DNA from: JAJPHY01 sp040754475
Lineage (GTDB): Bacteria; Actinomycetota; UBA4738; HRBIN12
Assembly: GCA_040754475.1 (NCBI GenBank)
Contig: JBFMCN010000051.1
Span: 1 to 31,770 of the forward strand
Direction of reading: 5' to 3'
DNA: 31,770 nt
Shown here: positions 23,274 through 31,325 of the stretch, one piece after another
Position numbering within the stretch: the stretch's first letter is position 1
Layout: each line of letters starts with the position of its first letter
Notes under the pieces: generated by a model
What the model was told of the DNA's origin: nothing
Seen by the model: the letters and a program-made list of their open reading frames with translations, nothing else
The model's database searches: none
Program-made: the position numbers and the translations under genes

Positions 23274-24821
23274 TCATCTCCTTCCAGGAGTCCTTCCAAG
23301 GATGACGGGGTCGGCGCGGCCATCCCGGTCGACGTCCGCGCAGGCCGGAACGCCGGCACCGGGTAGGTCCGGCGCGAAAGCAAACCCGAATCCGTTCCAG
23401 AACCAGGCTCCCGTCGCGACGATACCCGGCGAGTCCAGCCGTGTGAAGCCGACGGCCAGAGCACCGTCGCACGGTTGAACCTCTCCAACCGGCCGAACGA
23501 GCGTGCCGGCCACCCAGATCTCGCCCAGGTCGGACGCCTCCCACACCCCCAGGTGCGCGCTTCGCCCTTCTGCGTCCATCCATGGGTGTTCAGGTCGAGC
23601 GAGCTTTTCGGGTGTGAGGTGGAACGGCCGCCTGAACGACACGACGACGTCGGGCGAGCCGTCGCCGTCGGCATCGCCGGCGGCCGAAGCCGTTACCGTC
23701 CACTCGGGACTCGGGAACGTGGGTAGGCGCTCGACCGGCGGGCTCGTGGAAGCTTCCACGGATCGGGCGAGCGACCACCACTCGCGACCCAACGCGGCGG
23801 CATCTCCGTGGGGCGGCCGCCACCCCTTGAAATGCGAACGCAGGTCGGGGATCGCCACCTTCCCGGACCGCCATGCGATCAGACCGTCGGTACCGGCCAG
23901 CACCTCGAGGACCAGGCCGAGCCGGGTGCCCGGAAGCGACTGGTCGAAGAGGAAGTTCCCGAGACTCGTCGCCACGATTGTCGGACGTCCGTCGCCGTCG
24001 GGGTCGATCGTGTGAACCGGCTGCACGACGTGCGGCCCGGCGGCCCATACCACGTCGACCCCCATCCGGGCCAACGAGCGGGCGATCGTCATGGTGAAGG
24101 GATCCGTTCCGGGCTGGTACTCCGCCCCGGCGTGGAGTCCGACCACGACGAGATCCGCCCGAGATCTCGCCTTCGCCACTTCCTCCCGAGCGCGTTCGCC
24201 CCACCACGCCACGCCGGGCCCCGCGCCCGCCCTGAGGCCGCCTTTCGTCGCGTCGAACCCGAGAAGAGCGATCCGAAGCCCACTCCGCCTGACGAAGACA
24301 GGCGCGAACGCCGCCGAGGCGTCTTCACCCCCGCCCACGCCCCTGATCCCGACCGCCTTCAGCCGCTCCAGCGTGTCGATCACCGACTCCGGACCCGCGT
24401 CGCCGGCATGGTTGTTCGCCACGCTCATCACGTCGAACCCCGCGAGCGCGAGGAGACCGGCCGCTTTCGGTGAGGCCTCGAGGGCGTTCACGGCGGCGGA
24501 AGCGTGCGGTCGCGTCGTGAGAGGCGACTCGAGGTTCGCGACTGCCAGGTCTGCCGACGAGACCACGTGCCTGACGTCGGCGAACAGCCCGTTTGGGTCG
24601 AACTCGGCGATCTCGCCCACGCGCCGCCCGAGCATCACGTCGCCCCCAAAGACAAGGGTGACGGTCGGTGCCGGTTGGGGGTCTCTGACGAGCCGATCTA
24701 CGGAGGACTCCGTACAGGCACCAAGCGACCCGAGCACCAGCAGGATCGCGCACGCGGAGTTGCGCAAACGGTGCCGAGATCTGCATGGAGTCGGGTCAGC
24801 GGCGATCGTTGAAGAACTCAC
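23274..24821 (-). CDS. CapA-like metallophosphatase lipoprotein with FG-GAP-like C-terminal repeats
   Basis: A 515-residue product. The GTG start at 24821 has GGGGAG seven bases upstream and overlaps the 3' end of tadA by 26 bp. A TTG at 24767 would keep only the hydrophobic core of the signal. The lipoprotein signal is NSACAILLVLGSLGAC (lipobox LGAC). Residues about 60-320 match the CapA/PGA-synthesis fold, a calcineurin-like phosphoesterase: FGGDVMLGRRV, VANLESPLTT, VANNHAGDAG, VVGLHAGAEYQ and AAGPHVVQPVH, with metal-ligand Asp, Asn and His present. The C-terminal ~150 residues carry two Asp-rich calcium-type loops (GDADGDGSPDVVVS and ADVDRDGRADPVIL) like FG-GAP/VCBS repeats. Family knowledge: CapA takes part in poly-gamma-glutamate synthesis, but no capB or capC genes are here, so I do not assign that role. 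Inference: a surface phosphoesterase working with the DUF3160 lipoprotein. Confidence 0.87.
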   Translation of the reverse strand: MSSSTIAADPTPCRSRHRLRNSACAILLVLGSLGACTESSVDRLVRDPQPAPTVTLVFGGDVMLGRRVGEIAEFDPNGLFADVRHVVSSADLAVANLESPLTTRPHASAAVNALEASPKAAGLLALAGFDVMSVANNHAGDAGPESVIDTLERLKAVGIRGVGGGEDASAAFAPVFVRRSGLRIALLGFDATKGGLRAGAGPGVAWWGERAREEVAKARSRADLVVVGLHAGAEYQPGTDPFTMTIARSLARMGVDVVWAAGPHVVQPVHTIDPDGDGRPTIVATSLGNFLFDQSLPGTRLGLVLEVLAGTDGLIAWRSGKVAIPDLRSHFKGWRPPHGDAAALGREWWSLARSVEASTSPPVERLPTFPSPEWTVTASAAGDADGDGSPDVVVSFRRPFHLTPEKLARPEHPWMDAEGRSAHLGVWEASDLGEIWVAGTLVRPVGEVQPCDGALAVGFTRLDSPGIVATGAWFWNGFGFAFAPDLPGAGVPACADVDRDGRADPVILGRTPGRR

Positions 24822-25251
24822 ACAGCAGCTCCCCGCACTCCTCGGCGAGGACCCCCGACTCGACTTGGACCGCGTGATTGAGCCGCGGATCGCGCACCAG
24901 GTCCCCCAGAGAACCTGCGAATCCCGCTTTCGGGTCGGCCGCTCCGAACACCAGCCGGTCGACACGGGCGAGCACGAGCGCGCCGGCGCACATGGCGCAG
25001 GGCTCGAGCGTCACATACACGGCGCAGCCCTCCAGGTGCCAGGTTCCCAGGCGCCCGGCGGACGCCCTCATGACCACGATCTCGGCGTGCGCGGTCGGGT
25101 CCTGCGAGCGTTCGCGAGCGTTGCCGGCGCGTGCGATGACTTCGCCACCTCGCGCCATCACTGCGCCGACCGGCACGTCGCCGAACGACGCAGCCTCCCT
25201 CGCCTCCTGGAGGGCGAGTCTCATCAACTCCTCGTCGAGCGCCCCGACCAC
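24796..25251 (-). CDS. tadA: tRNA-specific adenosine deaminase
   Basis: A 151-residue zinc deaminase that converts the wobble adenosine of tRNA-Arg(ACG) to inosine. The active-site motif is TAHAEIVVM (His ligand and catalytic Glu near residues 54-56), and PCAMC (near 84-88) supplies the two Cys zinc ligands; DVPVGAV and LNHAVQVESGVL are also typical. The GTG start at 25251 falls at the stop of a duplicated gene end. An internal ATG at 25224, with GAGGAG four bases upstream, is a credible alternative and would shorten the protein by nine residues. It is followed by the overlapping CapA-like gene. Confidence 0.94.
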   Translation of the reverse strand: MVGALDEELMRLALQEAREAASFGDVPVGAVMARGGEVIARAGNARERSQDPTAHAEIVVMRASAGRLGTWHLEGCAVYVTLEPCAMCAGALVLARVDRLVFGAADPKAGFAGSLGDLVRDPRLNHAVQVESGVLAEECGELLCEFFNDRR

Positions 25252-25280
25252 TAGTACGCGCCCATCTAGTACGCGTCCAT
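25251..25280. repeat. 15-bp tandem duplication containing a stop codon
   Basis: CTAGTACGCGCCCAT (25251-25265) and CTAGTACGCGTCCAT (25266-25280) differ at one base. On the minus strand the last four codons and stop of the metallopeptidase gene (Met-Asp-Ala-Tyr-stop) are repeated as Met-Gly-Ala-Tyr-stop, and the tadA GTG overlaps the second stop. Confidence 0.9.
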
Positions 25281-25613
25281 CTCGCGGAGTCGCTCGTCGG
25301 AGATACCGAAGTAGTGCGCGATCTCGTGCTCGACGGTTCGGGCGACGACCTCGCGCAGCCTCGCCTCGTCGCCCTCCGACTCCCGTTCGATCGTCCTTCG
25401 GTAGAGGGTGATCGTGTCGGGCGGAACGAACGTGTAGCCGCCGTCACGGTCCGTGATGGGGATCCCGTGGTAGCGACCGAGGAGGTCGGGCTCGCCGCGA
25501 GGGGATCGCTCCTCGACGAGCACCTCGACGTTCTCCAGGCACTCGAGCACCCAAGCGGGGAGCGAGTCGAGCGCTTCGGCAACGAGCTCCTCGAACCGCC
25601 GACGGTCGGTCAC
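25266..25613 (-). CDS. Small zincin-like metallopeptidase family protein
   Basis: A 115-residue protein of the short cytoplasmic metallopeptidase family (Zincin_1 type). The N-terminal half (FEELVAEALDSLPAWVLECL, then VEVLVEERSP) and the central DTITLYRRTIERE are characteristic. The zinc motif HEIAHYFGISDERL (HExxH with a downstream Asp/Glu) is at about residues 95-108. The proteolytic target is unknown. The GTG start at 25613 lies 6 nt after TAGGCT, without a Shine-Dalgarno sequence, so a leaderless transcript starting at the end of hypE is plausible. tadA follows after the short tandem repeat. Confidence 0.9.
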   Translation of the reverse strand: MTDRRRFEELVAEALDSLPAWVLECLENVEVLVEERSPRGEPDLLGRYHGIPITDRDGGYTFVPPDTITLYRRTIERESEGDEARLREVVARTVEHEIAHYFGISDERLREMDAY

Positions 25614-25619
25614 GCCGCC

Positions 25620-25647
25620 AGCCTACGACAGCCGCGCCGGTCGTCAG
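25620..25647 (-). promoter_or_regulatory. Candidate leaderless promoter of the metallopeptidase-tadA-capA unit
   Basis: CTGACG (25647-25642), a 16-bp spacer, TAGGCT (25625-25620), then 6 nt and the GTG start. The -35 overlaps the hypE stop codon, so this would give the downstream genes independence from the hydrogenase operon. Confidence 0.45.
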
Positions 25648-26717
25648 CAGATGCGGGGGAGCTGATCGCCCGCCAACATGATCAGTGGGCGTGTCGCGCC
25701 GAGCCCCGTCTGAAGCGACACCCTCGGGGGGCCTTCTCCCACCTTGCCAACGATCGCCGCGTTCTCCCCGAGCGGGTGCGTTCGAGCCGCCGCCAGCACC
25801 GCCTCCGCATCCTCACCTGCGACGATCGTCACGCACACGCCCTCATTGGCCACATACAAAGGATCCAGCCCGAGCATCTCGCAGGCCGCGCGAACCGGCG
25901 CGAGCACGGGTACGTCGGCCTCCACGACGGTCATCGACACGCTGGACGCCTCGGCGAGCTCGTTCAGCACGCTGACCAGGCCACCGCGTGTCGCGTCGCG
26001 CAGGCACCGGACGTCGCCGGCAGCGAGCATCGCCTCGACCAGGCCGGTGAGCGGCGCCGTGTCGGAGACCAGCTCCGCTTCGAACTCGATCCCGGCCCGG
26101 CGGGACATCACGGCGACGCCGTGCGACCCGACCGGACCGGAAACGAGCACAACGTCGCCCGGCCGCGCCCGTTCGGGCCCCACGTCCACACCGTCGGGGA
26201 TCACCCCGAGACCCGAGGTCGTGACGAACAAGCCGTCGGCACTTCCGCGTTCCACGACCTTCGTGTCGCCGGTCACGAGAGTCACTCCCGCGCGTCGGCA
26301 TGCCCCGGCCATCGAGGTCACGACCGCCCCAAGCTGCTCCATTGGGAGGCCCTCCTCGAGGATCAGCGCCGCCGACAGGAACAGCGGCCTCGCGCCCATC
26401 ATCGCGAGGTCGTTCACCGTCCCGTAAACGGACAGCTCGCCTATGTTCGAACCGGGGAAGAACGCCGGCGTTACCACGAACGAGTCGGTCGTGAACGCGA
26501 GCCGAACGCCGCCCACCTCGACGACGGCAGCGTCGCCCAGCCGGCCCAGCTCGGAGCGCTCTCCGCCGAGCACCGGCACGAGCAGGTCTCGGATCAGCTG
26601 CGCGGTGAGCTTGCCACCGCTGCCGTGCCCGAGCAGCACCGTCTCGCCCGGCGGGAGCGGCACGGGGCACCGCAGCACGAACTCCTTGAGGACCTCGGCC
26701 GGGACGTCGTCGCTCAC
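25644..26717 (-). CDS. hypE: Hydrogenase maturation factor HypE (carbamoyl dehydratase)
   Basis: A 357-residue PurM/AIR-synthase-fold protein. HypE receives a carbamoyl group from HypF on its C-terminal cysteine and dehydrates it with ATP to thiocyanate, the source of the cyanide ligands of [NiFe] hydrogenase. The C-terminus is intact and ends PRIC, with the reactive Cys last. LLGHGSGGKL (near residue 28), the FTTDSFVVTPAFFPGSNIG metal/ATP region, GTVNDLAMMGA and DATRGGLVSVLNELA are the family hallmarks. The GTG start overlaps the hypD stop by four bases (GTGA). It is the last gene of the hyp run, and its tail overlaps a candidate promoter for the next unit. Confidence 0.97.
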   Translation of the reverse strand: MSDDVPAEVLKEFVLRCPVPLPPGETVLLGHGSGGKLTAQLIRDLLVPVLGGERSELGRLGDAAVVEVGGVRLAFTTDSFVVTPAFFPGSNIGELSVYGTVNDLAMMGARPLFLSAALILEEGLPMEQLGAVVTSMAGACRRAGVTLVTGDTKVVERGSADGLFVTTSGLGVIPDGVDVGPERARPGDVVLVSGPVGSHGVAVMSRRAGIEFEAELVSDTAPLTGLVEAMLAAGDVRCLRDATRGGLVSVLNELAEASSVSMTVVEADVPVLAPVRAACEMLGLDPLYVANEGVCVTIVAGEDAEAVLAAARTHPLGENAAIVGKVGEGPPRVSLQTGLGATRPLIMLAGDQLPRIC

Positions 26718-27820
26718 TGCGCGACCTCCTGGCGCTGCCGGCCGGCGAGGAAGTAGGCGGCGCAGGCGCCCTCACTCGACACCATCGGCGCCCCGAGAGG
26801 GTTCTCCGGTGTGCAGAGAGTCCCGTAGGCGGGACACTCGTCGGGCTTCGCACGGCCGACGAGCACCGTGCCGGCGATGCAAACCTCCGACTCGGACGCA
26901 GGCACGCCGTCTTCTCTCGGGAACAGCAGCTCGGCGTCGTGCGCACGGTAGGCCTCACGGAGGCGGAGGCCGCTGTCTGGGACCACGCCGATCCCACGCC
27001 AGGCCCGGTCGCACGTCTCGAACACCTCCGCAACCACGGCCCGCGCCGGGACGTTCCCGTCGCGCCCCACGGCGCGGACGTACTGGTTCTCCACCTCGGC
27101 GCGCCCCTCCTCGAGCTGACGAGCGGCCATGAGTATCCCCTCGAGCAGATCGACGGGCTCGAACCCGGTGACGACGATCGGCACCCCGAAGTCCCTCGCG
27201 ATCGGCTCGTACTCGGCCCATCCCTGGACGGCGCAGACGTGGCCCGGCGCCAGGAACCCCCGGACGCGGTTCCCCGGGGAAACGAGGATCGCCATGATGG
27301 CCGGAGGCACGAGCACGTGCGCCACGAGAAGAGCGAAGTTCGGGAATCCGAGCTGCTTCGCCTGCTTGACGGCCATGGCGTTCGCAGGCGCCGTCGTCTC
27401 GAACCCAACCGCGAAGAACACGACGGTCCGGTCGGGGTTCCGGCGGGCAACCTCGAGCGCGTCCAGCGGCGAGTAGACGACGCGAACGTCGGCGCCGGCG
27501 GCGCGTGCCCTGGAAAGGTCCTCGTTCGAGCCGGGCACGCGCAGCATGTCCCCGAACGAGCAGAGGATCGCGTCGGGCCGCTTCGCGATCGCTATCGCCT
27601 CGTCTATCAGCGCGAGCGGCGTCACGCACACGGGGCATCCCGGCCCGTGCACGAGCTCGATCTCCTCTGGAAGGAGCTGGTCGATTCCGGCCCGGATCAG
27701 CGTGTGGGTCTGCCCGCCGCAGACCTCCATCAGCGTCCAGGGCTTCGACACTGTGCGAGCGATCTCGTCGAGGAGTCCGTGGGCGATCCGTTCGTTCCGG
27801 TACTCGTCGATGAACCTCAC
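26714..27820 (-). CDS. hypD: Hydrogenase maturation factor HypD
   Basis: A 368-residue iron-sulfur protein that, with HypC, assembles the Fe(CN)2CO group. The conserved cysteine motifs are all present: EVCGGQTHT near residue 33, GPGCPVCVTP near 60-68, GHVCAVQG near 200, and the C-terminal [4Fe-4S] cysteines in EVCIAG, DECPAYGTLCTPE and EGACAAYF. The start is GTG 27820 (VRFIDEYRNERIAHGLL), overlapping the hypC stop as GTGA; longer in-frame readings run through hypC and are not credible. It overlaps hypE by four bases at the other end. Confidence 0.96.
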   Translation of the reverse strand: MRFIDEYRNERIAHGLLDEIARTVSKPWTLMEVCGGQTHTLIRAGIDQLLPEEIELVHGPGCPVCVTPLALIDEAIAIAKRPDAILCSFGDMLRVPGSNEDLSRARAAGADVRVVYSPLDALEVARRNPDRTVVFFAVGFETTAPANAMAVKQAKQLGFPNFALLVAHVLVPPAIMAILVSPGNRVRGFLAPGHVCAVQGWAEYEPIARDFGVPIVVTGFEPVDLLEGILMAARQLEEGRAEVENQYVRAVGRDGNVPARAVVAEVFETCDRAWRGIGVVPDSGLRLREAYRAHDAELLFPREDGVPASESEVCIAGTVLVGRAKPDECPAYGTLCTPENPLGAPMVSSEGACAAYFLAGRQRQEVAQ

Positions 27821-28086
27821 TCCCGCACCCCCTCCGGGTCCTGCGGGAGATCGATCCCCTCGAGGTTCCCCATCTCGGCGAGCAGCTCGTACGAGCGGGC
27901 CGCCTCCTGCTCGTCGACGACGGATATCGCGAACCCGACGTGGATCACAACGTAGCTGCCGACCTCTACCCCGGGCTCGTACTCGAGGCAGGCCCGACGC
28001 TTGATGCCTCCGAAGTCGACCACGCCCGTCCGAAGGCCGTCCTCCTCGAAGATCTCGACCACCTTGCCCGGAACCCCGAGGCACAT
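27817..28086 (-). CDS. hypC: Hydrogenase maturation chaperone HypC
   Basis: An 89-residue HypC/HybG-family chaperone. It starts MCLGVPGKVVEI; the Cys at position 2 binds the iron group and the large subunit precursor. The DFGGIKRRACLEYEPGVEVG and VGSYVVIHVGFAISVVDEQE segments are diagnostic. The ATG at 28086 overlaps the hypF stop by one base (TGATG), and its stop overlaps the hypD GTG by three bases, so translation is coupled on both sides and fits the HypC-HypD complex. Confidence 0.96.
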   Translation of the reverse strand: MCLGVPGKVVEIFEEDGLRTGVVDFGGIKRRACLEYEPGVEVGSYVVIHVGFAISVVDEQEAARSYELLAEMGNLEGIDLPQDPEGVRE

Positions 28087-30374
28087 CAGCGACCACCCCC
28101 AGACCTTGCGTGCGCGACGAGCACCTGCCCCAGTGCGATCCCCCCATCCCCGGCGGGGGCCTCCCGCGGAACGTACGGCCGGAATCCGGACCGCTCCAGG
28201 CGGCCGAACGCGTCCGTGAGCAGAAGGTCGTTCTGGAACACGCCCCCGGCGAGGCACACCTGATCGAGCCCGTTCGAGGCGCGGATGCTCTCGCACACCA
28301 GGACGATCGCCAAGGCCAGCGCCGAATGGAACCGCGCAGCGACGTGGGGAACGGGGGTGCCCGCACATAGGTCGCTCGCGACGCCGGATACGAACGGACG
28401 CGTGTCCACCACGAGCCGCCCGTCGACCTCGTCGATCTCGACCGGATACCCAACGTCGTCGATCGGCTGTGCCGCCTGCTCGAGGAGCATCGCGGGCTGC
28501 CCCTCGTACGTCGTATCGCGGCAGACGCCGACGAGGGCCGAGACCGCGTCGAACAGCCGCCCGGCCGAGCTGGTCAGCGGCGACGCGAGCCCCGTCCGCA
28601 TCTGGCCGAGCACCACCGCGGTCTCGTCTCCGTGCTCCCCCACCAGCTCCAGCGCCTCGTCCAGGCACCCGGCGTCGGCCGCGTGCGCGAGCGCCATCCG
28701 CCACGGATGGCGAACCGCCGCATCGCCGCCGGGCTGTCGGACTTGCCGAAGGTGTCCCAGGCGCTCCGCGTTCGCCCAGTCGCAGCGAAGGAACTCACCG
28801 CCCCACACGGTTCCGTCGTCCCCGAGACCGAACCCGTCGAACGCCACGCCAATCACCGGCCCCTCCAGCCGGTGCTCGGCCATAACCGCCGCGACGTGCG
28901 CGTGATGGTGCTGGACGGCCACCGCCGGCAGGCCGGTCTCCTCCGCGAATCGGGTCGACAGGAAGTCCGGGTGGAGGTCGTGCGCGACGACCTCCGGTCG
29001 GATCCCGAAGGTAGCCCGATAGCGGTCGAGCGCATCGGCGTAGGCCCGCATCGCCTCCTCGGTGTCCAGATCGCCGACGTGCTGCGAGAGGAGCGCGCGC
29101 TGCTCGTTCGCCAGGCAGAAAGCGCCGTGGAGCATGGCGCCGACGCCGAGCATCGGGCGCACGCCGGCCGGCAGCTCGAAGGGGGACGGAGCGAAGCCCC
29201 GGGCGCGACGGAGAACCACCGGCGCGTCGTGCCACACGCGCGTGACCGAGTCGTCGTAACGGGCAACGATGTCCCGGTCGTGAACCAGGAAGGCGTCCGC
29301 GACACCCGACAGGCGCTCTCGCGCCTCGGCGTTCTCGATGCAGATCGGCTCGTCCGACCGGTTCCCGCTCGTCATGACGAGCGGGAAGCCAACCTCACGA
29401 AGAAGGAGGTGATGCAGCGGCGTCGAGGGAAGCATCGCCCCGTGGCGCCGGTGCCCAGGCGCAACGGACGGCGCCAGCTTCCCCAGGTCCCGGACCAGAA
29501 CGATCGGCGCCTTCGGGGACGAGAGCAGGGAGGTCTCCGCCTCTGACAAGTCGAAGAGCTCACGCGCCTGCTCAAGGTCCGCGACCATGACGGCGAACGG
29601 CTTGCCCGGACGGGCCTTTCGGCGCCGGAGCTCGCCGACGACCGCCTCGTCCCTTGCGTCGCACGCCAGATGGAACCCCCCGAGCCCCTTCAGCGCCACG
29701 ATTCCCCCCCGTCGCAGCAGCGATGCGGCTCCGATCACCGGATCGCCCGCGATCGGTTCCCAGGAGGCCTTTAGAAGCTCGAGGCGAGGCCCGCAGGCCG
29801 GGCAGGCTACCGGCTCCGCGTGGAAACGGCGGTTCGCCGGATCCTGGTACTCGCGGGCACACTCCTCGCAGAGCGGGAAGGAGCGCATGCTCGTCCGCTC
29901 ACGGTCGTACGGAAGACCCTCGATGATCGTGAACCTGGGTCCGCAGTCGGTGCAGTTGATGAACGGGTATCGGTAGCGCCGGTCGTTCGGATCGAACAGC
30001 TCGGCCACGCACGCGGCGCAGGTCGCCACATCGGGCGAGACGAGTCGCTCCCCGCCCGGCTCCGCCCGACTCTCGTCCACCTCGAAGCTCGTCAAGCCGA
30101 GGGACTCCGCCGGCCGCCACCCGACGTCCTCGACGCGAGCGAGCGGCGGCGCCTCGGACGCGATCCCCGTGCAGAACGCCTCGAGCGCCTGCGGATCGCC
30201 TTCCGCGTGGATCTCAACGATGCCGCTCCTGTTGCGGACCCAGCCCGAGATCTGATGCCGAGACGCCAGCCGCCACACGAACGGCCGAAAGCCGACTCCC
30301 TGGACCACTCCGCGGACCTCGATGTCCCGCGCGGCGGGGAATCGCACCAGCGGATCGGACGCCAATCCCTTCAT
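28086..30374 (-). CDS. hypF: Carbamoyltransferase HypF
   Basis: A 762-residue multidomain enzyme that makes the carbamoyl group used by HypE from carbamoyl phosphate and ATP. Domains in order: acylphosphatase (IEVRGVVQGVGFRPFVWRLA, about residues 18-100), two zinc-finger repeats (CAACVAELFDPNDRRY with NCTDCGPR, and CEECAREYQDPANRRF with CPACGP, about 110-185), a YrdC-like domain (GGIVALKGLGGFHLACDA, about 205-390) and a Kae1/TobZ-like domain (HHHAHVAAVMAEH metal site near 490, then AFDGFGLGDDGTVWGGEF, SSAGRLFDAVSALV and LAGGVFQND). The start is ATG 30374, with GGAGG 11 bases upstream. The open frame extends further upstream into hypA but without family-like sequence. It lies 92 bp after hypA. 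Confidence 0.96.
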   Translation of the reverse strand: MKGLASDPLVRFPAARDIEVRGVVQGVGFRPFVWRLASRHQISGWVRNRSGIVEIHAEGDPQALEAFCTGIASEAPPLARVEDVGWRPAESLGLTSFEVDESRAEPGGERLVSPDVATCAACVAELFDPNDRRYRYPFINCTDCGPRFTIIEGLPYDRERTSMRSFPLCEECAREYQDPANRRFHAEPVACPACGPRLELLKASWEPIAGDPVIGAASLLRRGGIVALKGLGGFHLACDARDEAVVGELRRRKARPGKPFAVMVADLEQARELFDLSEAETSLLSSPKAPIVLVRDLGKLAPSVAPGHRRHGAMLPSTPLHHLLLREVGFPLVMTSGNRSDEPICIENAEARERLSGVADAFLVHDRDIVARYDDSVTRVWHDAPVVLRRARGFAPSPFELPAGVRPMLGVGAMLHGAFCLANEQRALLSQHVGDLDTEEAMRAYADALDRYRATFGIRPEVVAHDLHPDFLSTRFAEETGLPAVAVQHHHAHVAAVMAEHRLEGPVIGVAFDGFGLGDDGTVWGGEFLRCDWANAERLGHLRQVRQPGGDAAVRHPWRMALAHAADAGCLDEALELVGEHGDETAVVLGQMRTGLASPLTSSAGRLFDAVSALVGVCRDTTYEGQPAMLLEQAAQPIDDVGYPVEIDEVDGRLVVDTRPFVSGVASDLCAGTPVPHVAARFHSALALAIVLVCESIRASNGLDQVCLAGGVFQNDLLLTDAFGRLERSGFRPYVPREAPAGDGGIALGQVLVAHARSGGGR

Positions 30375-30466
30375 CCCGGACTCATCCTCCCCGACCGGCA
30401 ACAGAACGGGGTGGGCCTCCCGACCCCAGGCGGCAGGGGCCGAAGGTCCTTCGAGCCGGCCTGTTG

Positions 30467-30826
30467 TCACTGCGATGGTGTCTCTGTCCGCCCGCCCATG
30501 ACTCCGAGAATCTCGATGCCGGCGGTCCCCCCGACCAGGGAGGGAGACCCACACGAGGGACACACCAGCCACGGTCCAGCGAGATCGGTGTGCGTGGGAA
30601 CCCAGTGCGCTCCGCAGGACGGACACACACTGTCGCCCCACTCCTCGATGAGGAGCTTGGACCCCTCGAGCGGAGTGTCTCTTGTGAGCATCTCGAACGC
30701 CTGCTCCAGAGCGTCCGCTGAGAAGACCGGGCCTACCCGAATCCGAACTTCGCTGATGCGGCCGGACTCGCCGAGCCGCTCGGTCAGTCGTGCCACCAAC
30801 ATCTCAACGGCCTGGTGGTCGTGCAC
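30467..30826 (-). CDS. hypA: Hydrogenase nickel-insertion protein HypA
   Basis: A 119-residue nickel metallochaperone. The N-terminal His at position 2 that binds nickel is present (MHDHQAVEMLV; most homologues have MHE, so Asp replaces Glu at position 3). VRIRVGPVFSADALEQAFEM matches the family core, and the zinc site is complete: VCPSCG and, about 20 residues later, VCPSCGS. The start is GTG 30826, one base after the protease stop, with AAGGAG five bases upstream. HypA normally works with the GTPase HypB, which is not in this window. Confidence 0.93.
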   Translation of the reverse strand: MHDHQAVEMLVARLTERLGESGRISEVRIRVGPVFSADALEQAFEMLTRDTPLEGSKLLIEEWGDSVCPSCGAHWVPTHTDLAGPWLVCPSCGSPSLVGGTAGIEILGVMGGRTETPSQ

Positions 30827-30827
30827 G

Positions 30828-31319
30828 CTACTCCTTCACTCCCGAGGACCGGCCTGGATCCTCACAGTTCCATCGTTCCACCTGCTCGCAGACACGCCGT
30901 GCGAGCTCGGCGACGGAACTGACCACAGGTCGGCTGAGTGGCGCACCGATCGTGTAGGGATCCACCACCTCAACGGCCAGCACCTTGGTCTCCTCGGGGA
31001 ATCGGAGCCCGAGACGCCTAGCTACCGCGGCCATCTCCGGGAGGCCGGCATGGTGAAGACTCGGCGCGACAACCCTCCCGACCTCGGCGAGGGTCATCTC
31101 GGTGATAGTGCCGGGAGGGTGCCGACCCGTCCGGACGGAGTCCACCACGACCGCCCGGTCGTAACCAGCGAACTCCTCGATCAGCGCCAGCCCAGAGGCC
31201 GAACTCTCCGCCACGTCGGCCACGCCGGCGAGCTCCGCCTTGACGACCCGCGCGACCAGCAGGCCCACCACGTCATCACCCGCGAGCTCGTTCCCCAATC
31301 CGAGGACGAGCGTGCGCAT
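30828..31319 (-). CDS. Hydrogenase maturation protease (HycI/HyaD family)
   Basis: A 163-residue endopeptidase that removes the C-terminal extension of the [NiFe]-hydrogenase large subunit after nickel is inserted. Conserved features: LGLGNELAGDDVVGLLVA at the N-terminus (metal-binding acidic residue), VVVDSVRTG near residue 58 (second metal Asp) and SLHHAGLPE near 88 (metal His). The start is ATG 31319, six bases after the large-subunit stop, without a clear Shine-Dalgarno sequence, so it probably relies on translational coupling. Its direct adjacency to the large subunit, which keeps a cleavable tail, identifies its substrate. Confidence 0.94.
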   Translation of the reverse strand: MRTLVLGLGNELAGDDVVGLLVARVVKAELAGVADVAESSASGLALIEEFAGYDRAVVVDSVRTGRHPPGTITEMTLAEVGRVVAPSLHHAGLPEMAAVARRLGLRFPEETKVLAVEVVDPYTIGAPLSRPVVSSVAELARRVCEQVERWNCEDPGRSSGVKE

Positions 31320-31325
31320 GGGAGC

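Noticed and set aside
30375..30641. Upstream extension of HypF by 89 residues
   Set aside because: It would overlap hypA, and the extra sequence has no similarity to the acylphosphatase start. ATG 30374 fits the family.
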